This document shows, piece by piece, positions 24,243-36,627 of a stretch of DNA of 64,000 nt. Each line of letters starts with the position of its first letter. Position 1 is the stretch's first letter. The translations under genes and the position numbers were made by a program. This stretch comes from Ziziphus jujuba (Eukaryota; Streptophyta; Magnoliopsida; Rosales; Rhamnaceae), in the NCBI RefSeq assembly GCF_031755915.1, contig NC_083390.1:14601001-14665000 (forward strand), written 5' to 3'. The notes under the pieces were generated by a model. The model had not been told where the DNA came from and ran no database searches. It saw only the letters and a program-made list of their open reading frames with translations.

Positions 24243-24576
24243 TTGCCATTAGGCTATCTTTGAAAGGATAAAAATTTTTATACTTAAATGACCTAAAATG
24301 CAACAATTCCAAATATTAAGATTTCAATTAACTTTTATGGACTTTTCAATTATGTAAAAGTCATGTGGTATTTAATCTAGACTTTTAAAACCCGATAAAA
24401 ATATGAAGTATTCAATATAAATTTTAACTAAAAATTTAAAGACTTTAAAAAAGTATATAAAAGTTATAAAATACTAAAACTTTTTAAAATCCATATAACT
24501 AAAAAGGTATTCAATAACTTTAATATATCAATGACTTTTATAGACTTTTTCCATCATAGATTTTAATTGATTTTTA
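24243..24576. repeat. MITE-like repeat related to 10.8-11.1 kb
   Basis: CATGTGGTATTTAATCTAGA, then CAATGACTTTTATAGACTTT and GATTTTAATTGATTTTTAAA, match the order of similar words at 10948-11016. There is no coding capacity. Terminal repeats could not be placed. Confidence 0.4.
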
Positions 24577-24889
24577 AATCAAAAATGAAAATTTTTGCCC
24601 CTTTCATCCACCCAAAAATTTTTGAAGACTTTTTGAAGGTTTTGGAGTGATAGACCATTTTTTGAACCCCTCCTTCTCACTCTCCTATTCTCTCTCCATT
24701 GTAAGTGCAATAAATTAAAGTATAATACAAAATAAAATGTCACATGATATATAAATAGATCTGCTATATTTCTTTTTACAAGTTTCAATTCTAGGTTTAA
24801 TAACACCTAACAGAAAAAAGAGTAATATAAATTTACTCATAAGAAATATTAACAAACTATATGCAATACATGTTTCTTCTTCATTATTT

Positions 24890-25495
24890 ATAAGAATTAC
24901 AAGGTGGAACTTGGATTCAATTCGCCTATGAAAGACTAACAGATTTTTGTTATAATTGCGGCAGAGTTGGGCATGGCAAGAATTCTTGTACCCAGAAATC
25001 AGTTGACTCCAGCACTCAAGATGGTGATTTGTATGGCCGTTGGATTCGCGCAGAACCCGAAGCTTATACAATTAGAAGTGCTGGATCTATTTCGCAACGG
25101 ATTGAAATCCCTAGAGGAGAAATTTTTGACAACCTGGATAATGATGCGCTCTAGAATGAGAATGAGGAGGAAGTTGCGAGGCCGATAGGAGGACGTAATG
25201 GAGAGGACTCTGAGTTACCAAGCGAGTCGACTCAGTAGCAACCTAGCTCCGGTGTTGTTCCTGAGGGGAATACTGAGTCACACAACGGGATTGATCAAGG
25301 ATTAATTAGAGATGGACAAGTGGCTAATCTGGATGGTCATTTTGGCATCACTCCACTGAATATGGGTATGACACCTCAGCTTTCTTCGTCAGATGGACAG
25401 GGGTATGTTTTTGAATTTGAAATTGGGAAGGATGTTTGCCCGCCTTCTAACTCTGAGAGTGGCAAGGAGGGTAGTGAAGCCCTTTCAAAATAGGC
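24890..25495 (+). pseudogene. LINE ORF1 remnant with CCHC zinc knuckle
   Basis: One frame reads YERLTDFCYNCGRVGHGKNS followed by C. It contains Cys-X2-Cys-X4-His-X4-Cys, the zinc knuckle at the end of the DUF4283-type ORF1 of plant LINEs, an RNA-binding packaging protein. The frame continues as a Glu/Asp/Ser-rich tail that is interrupted by TAG codons (for example near 25152, at ACTCAGTAG near 25237, and near 25490). The upstream DUF4283 region is absent. Confidence 0.75.
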
Positions 25496-25946
25496 CCAAA
25501 CTTAAAGGTCCAGGTATAGCTTTAGCTCGGGTCTTGTTATCTCTGGGCCAGCAACTCTATAAGCTACAATGGGAGCTCAGGTAGCAGTAGGAAAAAGAAA
25601 GAGGAATCCTTGCAGTTTCCCTTTACGGTCCATCGACCTAAATGCAAACAGGCCACACTACGAAGGAGCATCCTCCTGCATCTGAGACGAAGTTGGATCG
25701 TAAGCTCTCAGGTACAAAATCATCTATTTGCCCTACTTTCCTTCTGAATCTAATTTCAAAAGGATCAGAGAGTCCTTCAGTACCGGATAAATTCTAGTCT
25801 TTACCCAAGATGAAGTTGAAAACTTTAGCTTGTAACCATTCACTTTCACATTGCTTGGAGGATTCAGGAATTCCATATAGGAGTGATTCGAAGTTAACAA
25901 ATTATGTAGCCGAGGAGACGGGCCTTATCAAGCCCCCACCTCCATA

Positions 25947-28900
25947 ATGAGCTTAATCTCTTGGAGCTGTCGTGGCCTGGGGAGAGCCACGGTAGTGCGA
26001 GGTTTGAGAGGCCTCGTTACCAAATCTTCCCTGCTTGGTTTATTTCTAATGGAAACAAAAGCAGATGTAGCGAAGATGTCACGAGTGGCTAAAGGTTTAC
26101 CTTTTAATGAAGTGGTTGTAGTTGAAGCTGCCGGTCGAGTAGGTGGTTTGGCTCTGTTGTGGAATTCTGCCTTGGATTAGAAACCAGTTTATAAATCAAA
26201 TTGGATTATTGGTATTCACGCTGTTGCACCTACTGGGGTTAATTGAAATTATTGGTTTGGACACTGTCCAGCTGAGAGAGCTTTGAGAACGGTGTTTTGA
26301 TCTGAATTACTTGAGGTGATACGATCTGGCAGTGGGACCTAGTGCTGCAAGACGAAAAGATGGGTGGTCGGCAGGCAACAAGCAAAGTGAACTGCTTTCT
26401 TAGAACGTTTATCTCTGATGTGGGGGCTGTGGATCTTGGTTTTAGTGGCAACATTTTTATCTGGTGTAATAGAAGAGGGGGGACTGCTAATATCAGAGAA
26501 AGGATTGATCGGGTCTTGGTGAGTCCAGATTGGCGTGTGCTTCTTCCTCAGGCTGGAGTTTTCCACTTTACTCCAAATGGATCGGATCATATCCCAATTC
26601 AGCTCACTTTTCAACAGGATCACCCGTTTACTCCTCAACCCTCTCGATTCTCAAAGGCCTGGACCATGGATCCTTTTTATGCTCTAATTGTTGACCAGGC
26701 TTGGAAAAACTTCTCAGATACTCAAGGAAGAGTCTCCATTTGTACTAGATTATCACATACTGTAAAAGCTCTTCGGGTTTGGAATAAGAAGAGTTTTGGA
26801 TTTTGCCAAAGCTGAATTTCTGAGTTGGAGGAGCAGCTTGCTTAGGCAACGGACAACTTATGGATTAAGTAGGCTCTGCAATTGGAAATTGATGAGTGGC
26901 AGTTGAGACTAGAGCTTATATGGCATCAAATCGAGAGAGACATGGCTTCAGGAAAGGGATCGTAATACAAAGTTTTTCCATGCCTCAACAGTGACTACAA
27001 GGCGCAGGAATTTTTTAGCGGCTTTAAGGGATGATAATGGAGGGTGGTTGGAGGCACAATCAACAATTGGAGACTATCTTATTGTCAAGTTTAATGAGCT
27101 ATTCAATGCCGAACCAGTGGAGTTTTGCAGTCGTATAAATGAGTTTATTCAGGGAGGAGTTATTGATTATGATAATGCACTTATTGAAACCATTCCTACA
27201 GCAGAAGAAATTTATCAAGTGGTCAAGAGCATGTTCCCATCAAGGCCTCTGGGCTGGATGGGATGCCTGCTCTTTTCTTTCAATGCTTCTAGGACATCGT
27301 AGGTCCTAAAGTTATTCACATAATTCAGCATGCTTTCCGAAACGCAACTCTCCCTCTTGCTTTAAATAGAACATTTTTGGTGTTGATTTCTAAGTCAAAT
27401 CAGGCCTCAAGTTTCAACAATTTTAGGCCAACAAGTCTGTGCAATTCGGTCTAAAAATATTGACAAAACTTCTTGTTGATCGGGGTAGACTAATGCTAGA
27501 TAAACTTATCTCGCCTAATCAGTCGGCTTTTATCCTAGGTAGGTAGATCGGTGAGAACTCTATCTTATTGAATGAAATCTGGCACACAATGAGGCATCGA
27601 AAAAAGGAAAACAGGTTGGTGGGCTTTAAGATAGATTTGATGAAAGTGTATGATCATGTTGATTGGGACATTCTCACTGGCATTCTTGTGCAGTTCGGGT
27701 TCTCCCATAAGCTACTAGATCTGATAACTCATTGCATATCTCTAGACTCGGTCGAGTTCTTTTCAACGGAAGTGTTTTTGGGAAAGTGACCATGGAGAGA
27801 GGCCTAAGACAAGAGGACCCTCTCTCCTCTCACCTGTTCATTCTATATTTCGAACTCTTATCCCGAATGCTTTTGGCTTTGGAAAAGGATGGTAAAATCC
27901 ATGGAATTAAGTTAGGCCGAACTAGCCCTGCTATCTCTCATTTGTTATTCGCTGACGATCTCTTATTATTCTGCCGAGCAAACCCAGATGAAGTGGAAGT
28001 GTTATTTCAATGTTTACAGCAGTTCTGCAGCTAGACGGGACAGTGGATTAACACCTCCAAATCTGGCTGTTTTTTTCTCTCGAAACACCAGTAGCAGGTT
28101 GAGAACACGTATCAAGAAGATCGAAGGTCTTAATGAACTGCCGAAAGAAGTAAAATATCTAGGCAATCCTTTTTTTCTAAGCCGAAATCTATCTAAGGAT
28201 TATGAGGAGTAAAAAAGTAAAGTGGAGAATAAGTTGCAAGGGTGGAACGCAAAGCTCTTGTCCCAAGCAGGGAAAGTAACCTTAACTAAGACAGTTATAA
28301 GCAATATTCCCATCTACGTCATGTTTGCGGTGAAATTTTCTGAGCGGTGGTGTAAGGACATCGAAAGCAAAGCTTCCAATTTATTTGGAATGGAGGGAGG
28401 TCAGATCAAAGGCTGATTCCAATTTCTTGGTCGAGAGTGTGTTTACCAAAATATGCTGGAGGTTTAGGAATAAGGAGGCTTAAGGATATGAATTCTGCCC
28501 TCCTTAGTAAGTTAAGCTTGCATCTCGTAATAGAGTCTGATCGTTTGTGGGCTCAAGTTTTAAAATCAAAATATTTTGCCGGTATCACTTTCTTGCGATG
28601 TACCTGGAAGAAGCATGCTTTATGGACCTGGAAAAGTATCCTTCAGTCAAGGCATCTTATCCTTAAAGGGCTCTGCTTTCGGGTGGGGAGAGGAGACAAA
28701 ATCTACATCGGGGAAGATTCTTAGATCCCTTTCAATCCAAATTTTAAGCCTAGTCCTTTAGAACCGAGTTTTAGAGCTTGTGATATGGTTGAATCCTTAA
28801 GACTGTCAGACGGAGGGTGGAATGAGGAATGGTTACAAATGTTTGACAGCAGCACTACAGCCAATATCTGCAGGATTCCCATTACCAACTGGCTTCTTGA

Positions 28901-29978
28901 GGATAAGTTAGTTTGGGTGGGCAATAACAATGGAAGCTTCTCAATGAAATCTGCCCACAAGCTAGGTTTCTAGAATAATGTTCAAGCGTCACCTTGGTGG
29001 CAATTATTGTGGAACTTAGGGTTACATGAACGCTTAAAGTTTTTTATGTGGAAGCTTACTAACCATGGGATTCTCACCACCGATAATCTGATTGTTAGAA
29101 ACATTAGAGTAGTTGAGGCATCTTGTGTTCATGGGTGCAATTGTCTGGAGTCTGCAAACCATTTGTTTTTCCATTGCCAGATGGCCAAGGCAATCTGGTT
29201 TGCCATGCTTTGGAGTATAAAATGGGATGCCTTCACAGATTTTTCCTTGAAAGAGAAATTATACCTCCTAGGCCACCCGAATGGAGTTCTCCCGGTGCAT
29301 CTGAATGACGGAGCACATTTTTTTCTATTTGGATCTATCATTCTTCACCAGTTATGGCAGATTAGAAATAGCTTACATTTTGAAAACCAGCATTTCTCAT
29401 TAGAGAATACTATGGCTTTGCTCAATTTTAGAGTTATGGAGGCTTTAACTCTCTTTCAATGAAAAACAAAAATTATATCAACTTTGAGACACGGTGCTTG
29501 CTTTGGTAGCCTTAAAACTCCTCCTCAGTTCATCAGAATCAATATGGATGCAGCGATCAGAAATGGCAGCAGCTTAGTTGGCATGGTTGCTCGTAGCCAT
29601 GAAGGAGAAATATTGAAGATGTGGGCTGTCCCTTTTCACTCAGACATTCTAGAGCTTGCTGAAGCCTTTGGTATTCTGCAAGGGCTTGTAAAACCAAAAC
29701 AGGAAGGGTGGACTAATATTTGGTGTGTTTCAGATGCCACGAAAATCATTCTTAAATTGCATAGTGATGACTTGCAGGGCATGCATTGGATGGCAGAAGG
29801 TATTATTCAAGACATTTTGATCGAGAAAAATACTTTTCAAGAAGTCATCTTCTATTGGTCTCCCAGGGAATCAAATATTATTGTAGATTTTGTTTGTAAC
29901 TGGTGCATTATGAATGGAATTTCTGGTGTAGTGGATGCAAGTATTCTCCCTACTGTATTTTTGTCCTTAGTTTCCTAG
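25947..29978 (+). pseudogene. LINE ORF2 remnant: endonuclease, reverse transcriptase, zf-RVT, RNase H
   Basis: The endonuclease opens with MSLISWSCRGLG. The motif is normally WNCRGL, so the conserved Asn appears as Ser here. FLMETK and PNGSDHIPI (the SDH site) remain. A TAG at about 26178 and frame changes split it. The reverse transcriptase shows FKIDLMKVYDHVDWD, RGLRQEDPLSSHLFIL (normally RQGDPLS) and LLFADDLLLF with FADD at 27948-27959. Its frame shifts near 27735. KLQGWNAKLLSQAGKVTLTK is the typical post-RT segment. A zf-RVT block (about 29000-29210) and an RVT_3-type RNase H (from about 29530, INMDAAIRNGSS to YWSPRESNIIVDF) follow in one frame. ORF2 nicks DNA and primes reverse transcription; this copy cannot encode it. 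Confidence 0.88.
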
Positions 29979-30055
29979 GAATGTGGTTATTAAACCACCT
30001 CATTTTTTGTGTAAGCTCTTTGTAGCTTTTCTGGGTTTTGGTTTCAATACACGTT

Positions 30056-30057
<2 letters not shown>

Positions 30058-30094
<37 letters not shown>
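30058..30094 (+). repeat. T37 homopolymer at the LINE 3' end
   Basis: Thirty-seven consecutive T follow GGTTTCAATACACGTTTC, which looks like the usual plant LINE end (GGTTTCAATAAA-type). Plant L1-type LINEs normally carry poly(A) here on the sense strand. Confidence 0.9.
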
Positions 30095-30097
30095 CAA

Positions 30098-31132
30098 TTC
30101 ACCATTTTTTAAATATTTATGGACTTTTTTTTTAAAAAAAATTAATTCATAAAAATACAAATTGTTTTTTTTTTAAATATATACATATTTCAAAGTGCAA
30201 TAAACTTATGATATGGCTATTTTCCTTATTCTTATTTATATGTTTCGTTTTAATTTTGGTTGATATCAAAAGTAAAATGTCTCATATATTTTAATACTAA
30301 AAAACCTATAAAACCATAAGCAATTTCTAATATTATTTTTTTTTTAAACAAATTGAACCTTTGGAGGTCAGTTATTTAATTTTTTAATAAAATATTTTTA
30401 TTGACATAAAAATTTAGTTTTCTTACTATAATGTGTAGATTATATTTATAATCATCATGATATTTTAAAAAGAAAATACGTAAAAATCTATGAGAGTCTT
30501 TTATAAATTTAGAAGCTCTAATTTTATTAGTTTTCCCAATCACATATAAATTTTAAAGATTTTCTTACAATTTTTCAGATTTAGGTGCGACTAGCTTACC
30601 AACTGAATCAATATTACTTGATAATAAAAAAAGTTTATAAGTCTATGAGAGTAATTCATAATAATACTAATGTGATACCAAAATATTGATAAAAATAATT
30701 ATCAAATGATATGCGTTAATATATTATTGATTAGCATATTTATATAAAAAATTTTCTAATAAAACCACGAATTAAAAAATGGTTTGGAAAAGCTCTATTG
30801 CTATTTAGAAGGCAAGCCACATCGATGTAATGAAAGTGAGGGACCTATGAACAATGATAGAACGTCTCAAATAATCAACCTGTTTGTCAAGTAAAGTTTC
30901 ATGCGATCTTCCCTCTTTGCCTTCAATTACATCTGAGGGGGAGTGAGGGGATAACATACTGCTTACCCTTATAATAATTATGACAAACAATATGAACTCA
31001 ACTCATGATCCAAGATCATCCAAATTCAGCTTTCAACTACAAGAAAACTCACTTAGCTTCTTTTTTTTTTTTTTTTTTTTTTCCTTAAAGAAATAAAATA
31101 AAGAAGGGGTTCAATTTAGGCTCCTTGCCTTC
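30098..31132. other. Gene-free AT-rich sequence
   Basis: No protein family is recognised. A short minus-strand open frame at 30805-30990 has reasonable composition, and its surroundings are less AT-rich, but it matches nothing I know. A T-run lies at 31061-31082. Confidence 0.5.
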
Positions 31133-31868
31133 ATTGATGGAGCGATGACTTGACCAGGGGGTTATGGCCACCCCTAAACTTTTTGAAAATTTCTTATAAA
31201 TTTTTTTTATATAATATAAAAATTCAATATAATCTTAAGTGTGCCTCCGCCCGCCAGAATTTTTCAATTTATTTGAATATATTTATTCAATCTCAATCAA
31301 TTTCAAAATTTACCTTATTAGTTTATAAATCTATAAATACTATATGTTATCTCTTTAATGTAACCGTAATCAATTTAAACTAAAATATTTACTAAAACAA
31401 AAAATTAAGCCTTCTTTCTTCCATCATAGTAAATAAGTATACCATACTCCTCTTAAATAGTAAACAAATGTAACAATACTACTCTATGAAGTGAAATAAC
31501 AAAACAAAAACATATTGAAATTGATTCTCAATGAGACTAAGTAATTTTTTTTTCCAATTAATAATTCATAAATCTAATCATATTTCTTTAGATGTACACA
31601 TATATGAATTTTTCTCTTTTCTTTTTGTTCTCTATGTATCCAATAAACATATAAGATTGGTAGAAGATATCAAAGAGATGTTGGAAAATAAAAATGCTTG
31701 ATTTAGTATTGATATATGTATAATAGAATTAAAATTTTTTAATAGAGTTATTTAATATATATATTATATTGTTTTTATTAATAATTTAATTTTATATAAT
31801 ATTTTTTATTAGAAGTTATTTAAATTTCGATCCCTCACCTTCACAATCCTGGTTCCATCACTACTTCT
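31133..31868. mobile_element. Small non-autonomous hAT-like element
   Basis: The left end reads TTGATGGAGCGATGACTTGA, then CCAGGGGGTTATGGCCACCC. The reverse complement of the right end reads TAGTGATGGAACCAGGATTG. These resemble the degenerate ends (AGTGGCGGAGCCAGGA-like) of a very common plant hAT-type repeat. The interior is AT-rich without coding capacity. No clean target duplication is seen. Confidence 0.5.
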
Positions 31869-32890
31869 CTTTTACTATATACCTGCAAAATATAAATAAG
31901 TGAATTATTAAATAAATAAGTAAATAAAAAAATTAATTAAATATTATTACATTATTTTTTGTATTATTTAATAAATAATTTTGATAACTTTAATATTATT
32001 GCATTCATGATACTGTAAAATTTATAAAAATTCATAAAAATTTATGAAACATGCAAAACAAAACTCAGTTACCTAAAAAGTTTAAGTAAATAATAATATT
32101 TTGGAATCTAAATTGAATATATTTTTAAAATAGTATAATTAATGCACTAAAATAACATTCCCTAATTAAAAGATGGGAACGGATCTGACAGACCCCGAAT
32201 TTGGATTGGAAGAAAGAGGAACATGTGATTGGTAGCAATAATACAAGTTGATGTGCAAGTTGGCAGTACAATAACACACATTGTTTGGAGGAGTCCATCG
32301 ATGGCGAACTACAATAGTTAGTGCAGAGCATGTAGGTAGGCCAACATTTTTGTTTATGGGGTCTGAGTCCCGGCTGTCAACATGGAATTTGTCAGAATAT
32401 TCACTTATTCTAATGCTAAGCTTATTTTTCTTCTTTCTTTTTATGCATTTTTTTTTAATGAGAAAATAAATTTATAATTGTCTAAAGCCTTTTGACAAGA
32501 TCTTATCTTTCCTTCTCGGTATGCATAGCAAATCTTATAATCTTACAATAAAAAAAAAGGAGATAAAACTTGTTTGATGAGGTTTTATTAAAAAAAACAA
32601 AAAAATAAAAATTAATTATAGATCAAATAATACATATAAAATTTTATTGATAACTTATTTATATAATTTATATATAAAATTTTAAATAAGTAAATAAGTA
32701 AATAAATAAAAAATAATTCAACTAAATTTGAAAGATTTTGCAGTGCATAGTGTGTACTGACATTGAATATAACCTGGTAAATTTGCCAATTATATTATGG
32801 CATGTGTCTAATTAATTGCACGTCAAATTAGAAGGCTAAATTCCTTCTTTATCAACTTTAACTCTGTTCTTTCTGCCTTCTTTTCTCTTT
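31869..32890. other. Gene-free sequence with AAATAAGTAAATAA-type repeats
   Basis: The blocks at 31890-31990 and 32530-32730 share AAATAAGTAAATAAA / AATTAATTAAAT-like strings with 20.2-20.4 kb. They probably come from one dispersed repeat family. The stretch at 32150-32400 is less AT-rich and unassigned. Confidence 0.4.
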
Positions 32891-35800
32891 TAGTATTGTT
32901 AAATCCCGAAACAAAATGTGAATTATTTTGATAAAATTATAAAATGTGTATTAAAACAAAATGTATATGATAAAATATATTTAATAATTTTGAATTAAAA
33001 TAATATATTATAAAATAAAACGTATCGAGACAAGCCGTAAATAGTAATTAATAATTTATCTCATTTATTATATTAATATATCTAATAATGAGTTAAATTT
33101 ATTTATAATAATAATAATAACAACAATAATGAATTATAAAAATATTAATTTATCATTCATCAATTTCAAAAATGATTATTAATTCTAAATTTAACATTTA
33201 AATTTCCAAATGATAACTATATCAATAAAATAAAATTTTAATGCATACTGCTTTTTGAAAATAAAAAAGTAGAAAAATCTAATTAATTATAAGTAGTAAA
33301 TTTTAAATAATGTCAATTTTCAAATTCATATAGATTGATATCATCATCATCCCCCATGTCATCACCCTTTTCTATATGATGATTTTGTGCTTCTTCATCA
33401 TCACTATCATTTTTTTCACTATCAAGTTTTTGTTTTCCATTTTTTTATTAGTAAGATTTTTTGGACCTACAAATAAGTAAATATAGTATGTTATTATATT
33501 AGTGAATATTTTACAAAAAACTTAAATTGTTTATATACTACAATTACCTTTTTTTTTTCTTTTTATTTTTTTTCTATTTTCTTCTTCTTCAAGTTCAAAA
33601 CATTCATTGACACTAATTCAAATTCTATCATAAGCTAAGATTGAATCTTCTTTTTCAATGGTCCACTCATCATTATATTATAAACTCGATAGGCAAAAAG
33701 GATCATAGGACTCACCTTCTGACACTCGTTTATTAAATCTTACCTTTAGTTGAATATTATATTTTATAAAAATAAGTGCACTTAATCTTTGTTATTCTAA
33801 ACAATTTCTTCACTTCGACCGCATCTATTTAAAAAACAATATTAATATTTAAATCACACCATACATAATATTTATTAATATTTAAAAAGTGAAATACTAT
33901 ACTTGATCAAATATATTCCAATTTCCATTACATCCGGTAGCATTACAAGTCAAAGTAAGAATCCGAATGGCAAAATTATTAAACTCTTTACAACTTCCAC
34001 CAAATGACTCCTACAATAAAGCTATAAAATTAAAAACAAATAAATTTAAAATATAATTTAATTTATAAAATCTAAATATAACTAAATTTAATAATTTTCC
34101 TAATTGCTATTTATTTTTCGTTTGAATAGACATATCCATACTAAACATATTTTCTGCATTTTGGAATTGCTCCAACTGTCCATCAATTATAATCCTTAAT
34201 TTTGGTTCAACACATAGTCTTTGTATTGTCTCATAAATGCCAGTTCTTACTTCATAATTTGCACCAAATTTAGAAGAATATTGAAATCTGTACTTTAATT
34301 CAAATATGATAATTGATTAGAGTAGAAAAATAAATAAATCTAATTAATTAAGTCATATAAGTATTATAATTAATAGCTAGAATATTACATAAAAAAATAA
34401 ATCACTAAATAACAAATAAAATATAGTTTTACCCTAGAGTAAGAAAGTAGGCTACTGCATGAAGGGATCTGTGAAGTTTAATGCCTATCTTTCATTAATG
34501 ATATCCCAAATTAGCTTGTAATGTTTTTAAACTTTATTGAAATTAGCATCAATTTGTAACTTTGCATGATCCATTGCTTCATATATATAACCCATAGGAG
34601 GTTTCAAGTCTCCATTCACAAGCTTTAATACTTTTACTAATGGAAGTACACATTTCAAACAATAATTAATTGATATCCAAAATTTTTGATCACCAAGAAT
34701 GATATCCGTAACCATTGCACCATTTGCTTTTCTAGAATAATTGCTTGTTTGTCATTCTTCAAAACCAAACATTGCTTTGAGTTCAATTTTATTCTCTTCC
34801 AAACTTCTCAAAGTCAAATAACAAGTAGCAAAATGAGTCACAACAGCTCTAATTAATTTTCTTTCCTCAGTATATTTTCTCATTAGGTTCAAAACCTAAG
34901 AGAGCTTATAAATATACTTTGTAACCTTTCTTACCTTAGACATTGTATCACTATGTATGGATAAGTTTTCAATATCAGTTAGAATCCAATCTAGACAATG
35001 TGTTGCACAAAAAGACCAAAATATTTTTTTTTTCCTTTTAGCCATCAAAATTTTTCTAGCTTTTACATATGCTAATGCACTGTCTGTTACTAATTGAATT
35101 GCATTATCTTCATCAATTTCATCTATTACATAATCAATAAGTTCAAATAAATTATGTGCATTTTTAAATATATCTGATGTGTCAACACTTTTTAGAAACA
35201 TAGTTCATCTTTGACTATTCACTAAAAAATTTGTAATAGATCTATCTTTCCCTTCTGTTCAACCATCTGCATGAGTATGCATTTTTTTTTTCCCATCCAG
35301 ATCTATATTTTTCTAATAATTCCTTATTGGTTGTTTCTACTTCTTTTTTAAAATATTTAATCATGAATTTATGGTAAGATGGAGGTTTTAAACCTGGACC
35401 TAATAAAGAAACTGAATCCAACATAGTTGTAAAATAAGGACTTTTTACTAAACTAAAAGAAAAAAACATGTGCATAAAAAAGTTTATAAATATCTGAAAA
35501 AATACCATAAAAAAATTTATAAATTTCTGAACAAATACTATCTCTATTTCCTTTTCTCCACATAGTATCTAAGGTAGTAGTTGCTGATTTTTTACCACCT
35601 TTAATAAAGGCATCCATCATCAATTTTTTTTTTTCTTATTTCCATCTATCAACTGATTGAATAAATCACGAATATCATCAGGAACTTTTATGGATGGGGC
35701 AACATTTTTTTTTGTATTAGCTAAATGATTTTTGATTCTAAAAATTCCTCGCTAATAACAATTTCTACAATGTATACACTTCAATCTCAATCTATTATTT

Positions 35801-36627
35801 TTTCCTTCCTTTAGTTTTTCACAATGATCCCAAGTTGGATAACTATTTTTTCCTTTTTTATCTACCATGTTTCCTCAACCAAAGGAAAAAAAAAAAAAAA
35901 AAAGAGACGAAATTGTTTGTGTATTGAAATATTGAAGGAGGCAAAAATCAGAGGTAAAATTTTGTATTTGTTGCTGTCACTTTACTACTTAGATAAACTA
36001 GGTATATATAGTTATATATATGTATACATCTTATTTTATTATTTATTTAAATAATAAAAAGTATTTTGATAATTTATTATTATTTATCTACTTCCATATG
36101 AACTTGAAAGAAATTAAGCTAGCTTATCATAAAATAACAATAAATTTTTTTTTCTCTTTGACCAATAAAAAGAAAAGAAAAGAAATAATAACTAATTTGT
36201 TTCATCGATCATCATTGTCTTCTTCTCTAATAGACCTTCTTCTCTGGGAGATTGGTTGTGTGTCTTCTGGTTCTAGCTTGTGGTTATTTGCTTTCTTTGG
36301 GAATTTCCACTAAGATTCCAATTTCCAAGTAATTTTTCTTCACTTTCTCATTCTTCTCTCTTCTTTCTCTTCTCCAAATCTTGTTATTTTATTTAATTTT
36401 TCTTCCTGGGTGGGCATAAACCAATCATAAAACATAGTATTTAGGGTAGAGTATTTTGATTTTGCCAATGAATCGGTGAATCAGCGATTCAATCGAATGC
36501 AATTCGATTAGGTGTAATGTGAAATTCACCTAAAAATCGATTCAAACAAGCAATTTGTATCGTTTTAATCCATCTTGATATGAATCGGATGATTGGTATT
36601 GTGAATCATCCATTTTTAACAACATTG
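32891..36627 (-). mobile_element. Inactive hAT transposon (BED-DUF659-hATC), about 3.7 kb
   Basis: The left end reads TAGTATTGTTAAAT; the reverse complement of the right end reads CAATGTTGTTAAAA, 10 of 14 matching. Between them lies a minus-strand transposase relic with all three typical domains. The sub-terminal right region (36460-36610) is rich in AATCGGTGAATC / GATTCAATCG words, typical of hAT ends. A clean 8-bp target duplication could not be read (T-rich flanks at both ends). Confidence 0.7.
33313..35868 (-). pseudogene. hAT transposase pseudogene (BED, DUF659, hAT C-terminal)
   Basis: The minus-strand start at 35868 reads MVDKKGKNSYPTWDHCEKL, then a BED zinc-finger remnant (CIHC, RIKNHLA, then NVAPSIKVPDDIRDLF). 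DUF659 follows with SPYFTTMLDSV, GPGLKPPSYH, LLEKYRSGW, FLKSVDTSDIFKN and CATHCLDWIL. Next comes QKFWISINYCLKCVLPL with PPMGYIYEAMDHAK. An intron from GTAAAAC (34432) to TACAG (34288) leads to the YSSKFGANYEVRTGIYE exon. Another exon from 34010 reads CKEFNNFAIRILTLTCNATG, the start of the hAT dimerisation region. An acidic tail ends at TGA 33315-33313. In-frame stops replace the Trp of the DGWTD-like motif and a Gly in QRGTMF, and frames shift. The gene is dead. Confidence 0.82.

Larger units (their letters stand above)
24890..30097 (+). mobile_element. 5'-truncated, inactive L1-type LINE
   Basis: Recognisable parts in order: a zinc-knuckle end of ORF1 (about 24940-24990), AP-endonuclease (25947-26640), reverse transcriptase (26990-28420), zf-RVT (29000-29210) and RNase H (29520-29940). 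The tail ends in a 37-base T run. This order is that of plant L1-clade LINEs with a C-terminal RNase H. The N-terminal half of ORF1 is missing, so the copy is 5'-truncated. ORF2 is split by stops and frameshifts. No target-site duplication was found. The left edge is approximate. Confidence 0.88.
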
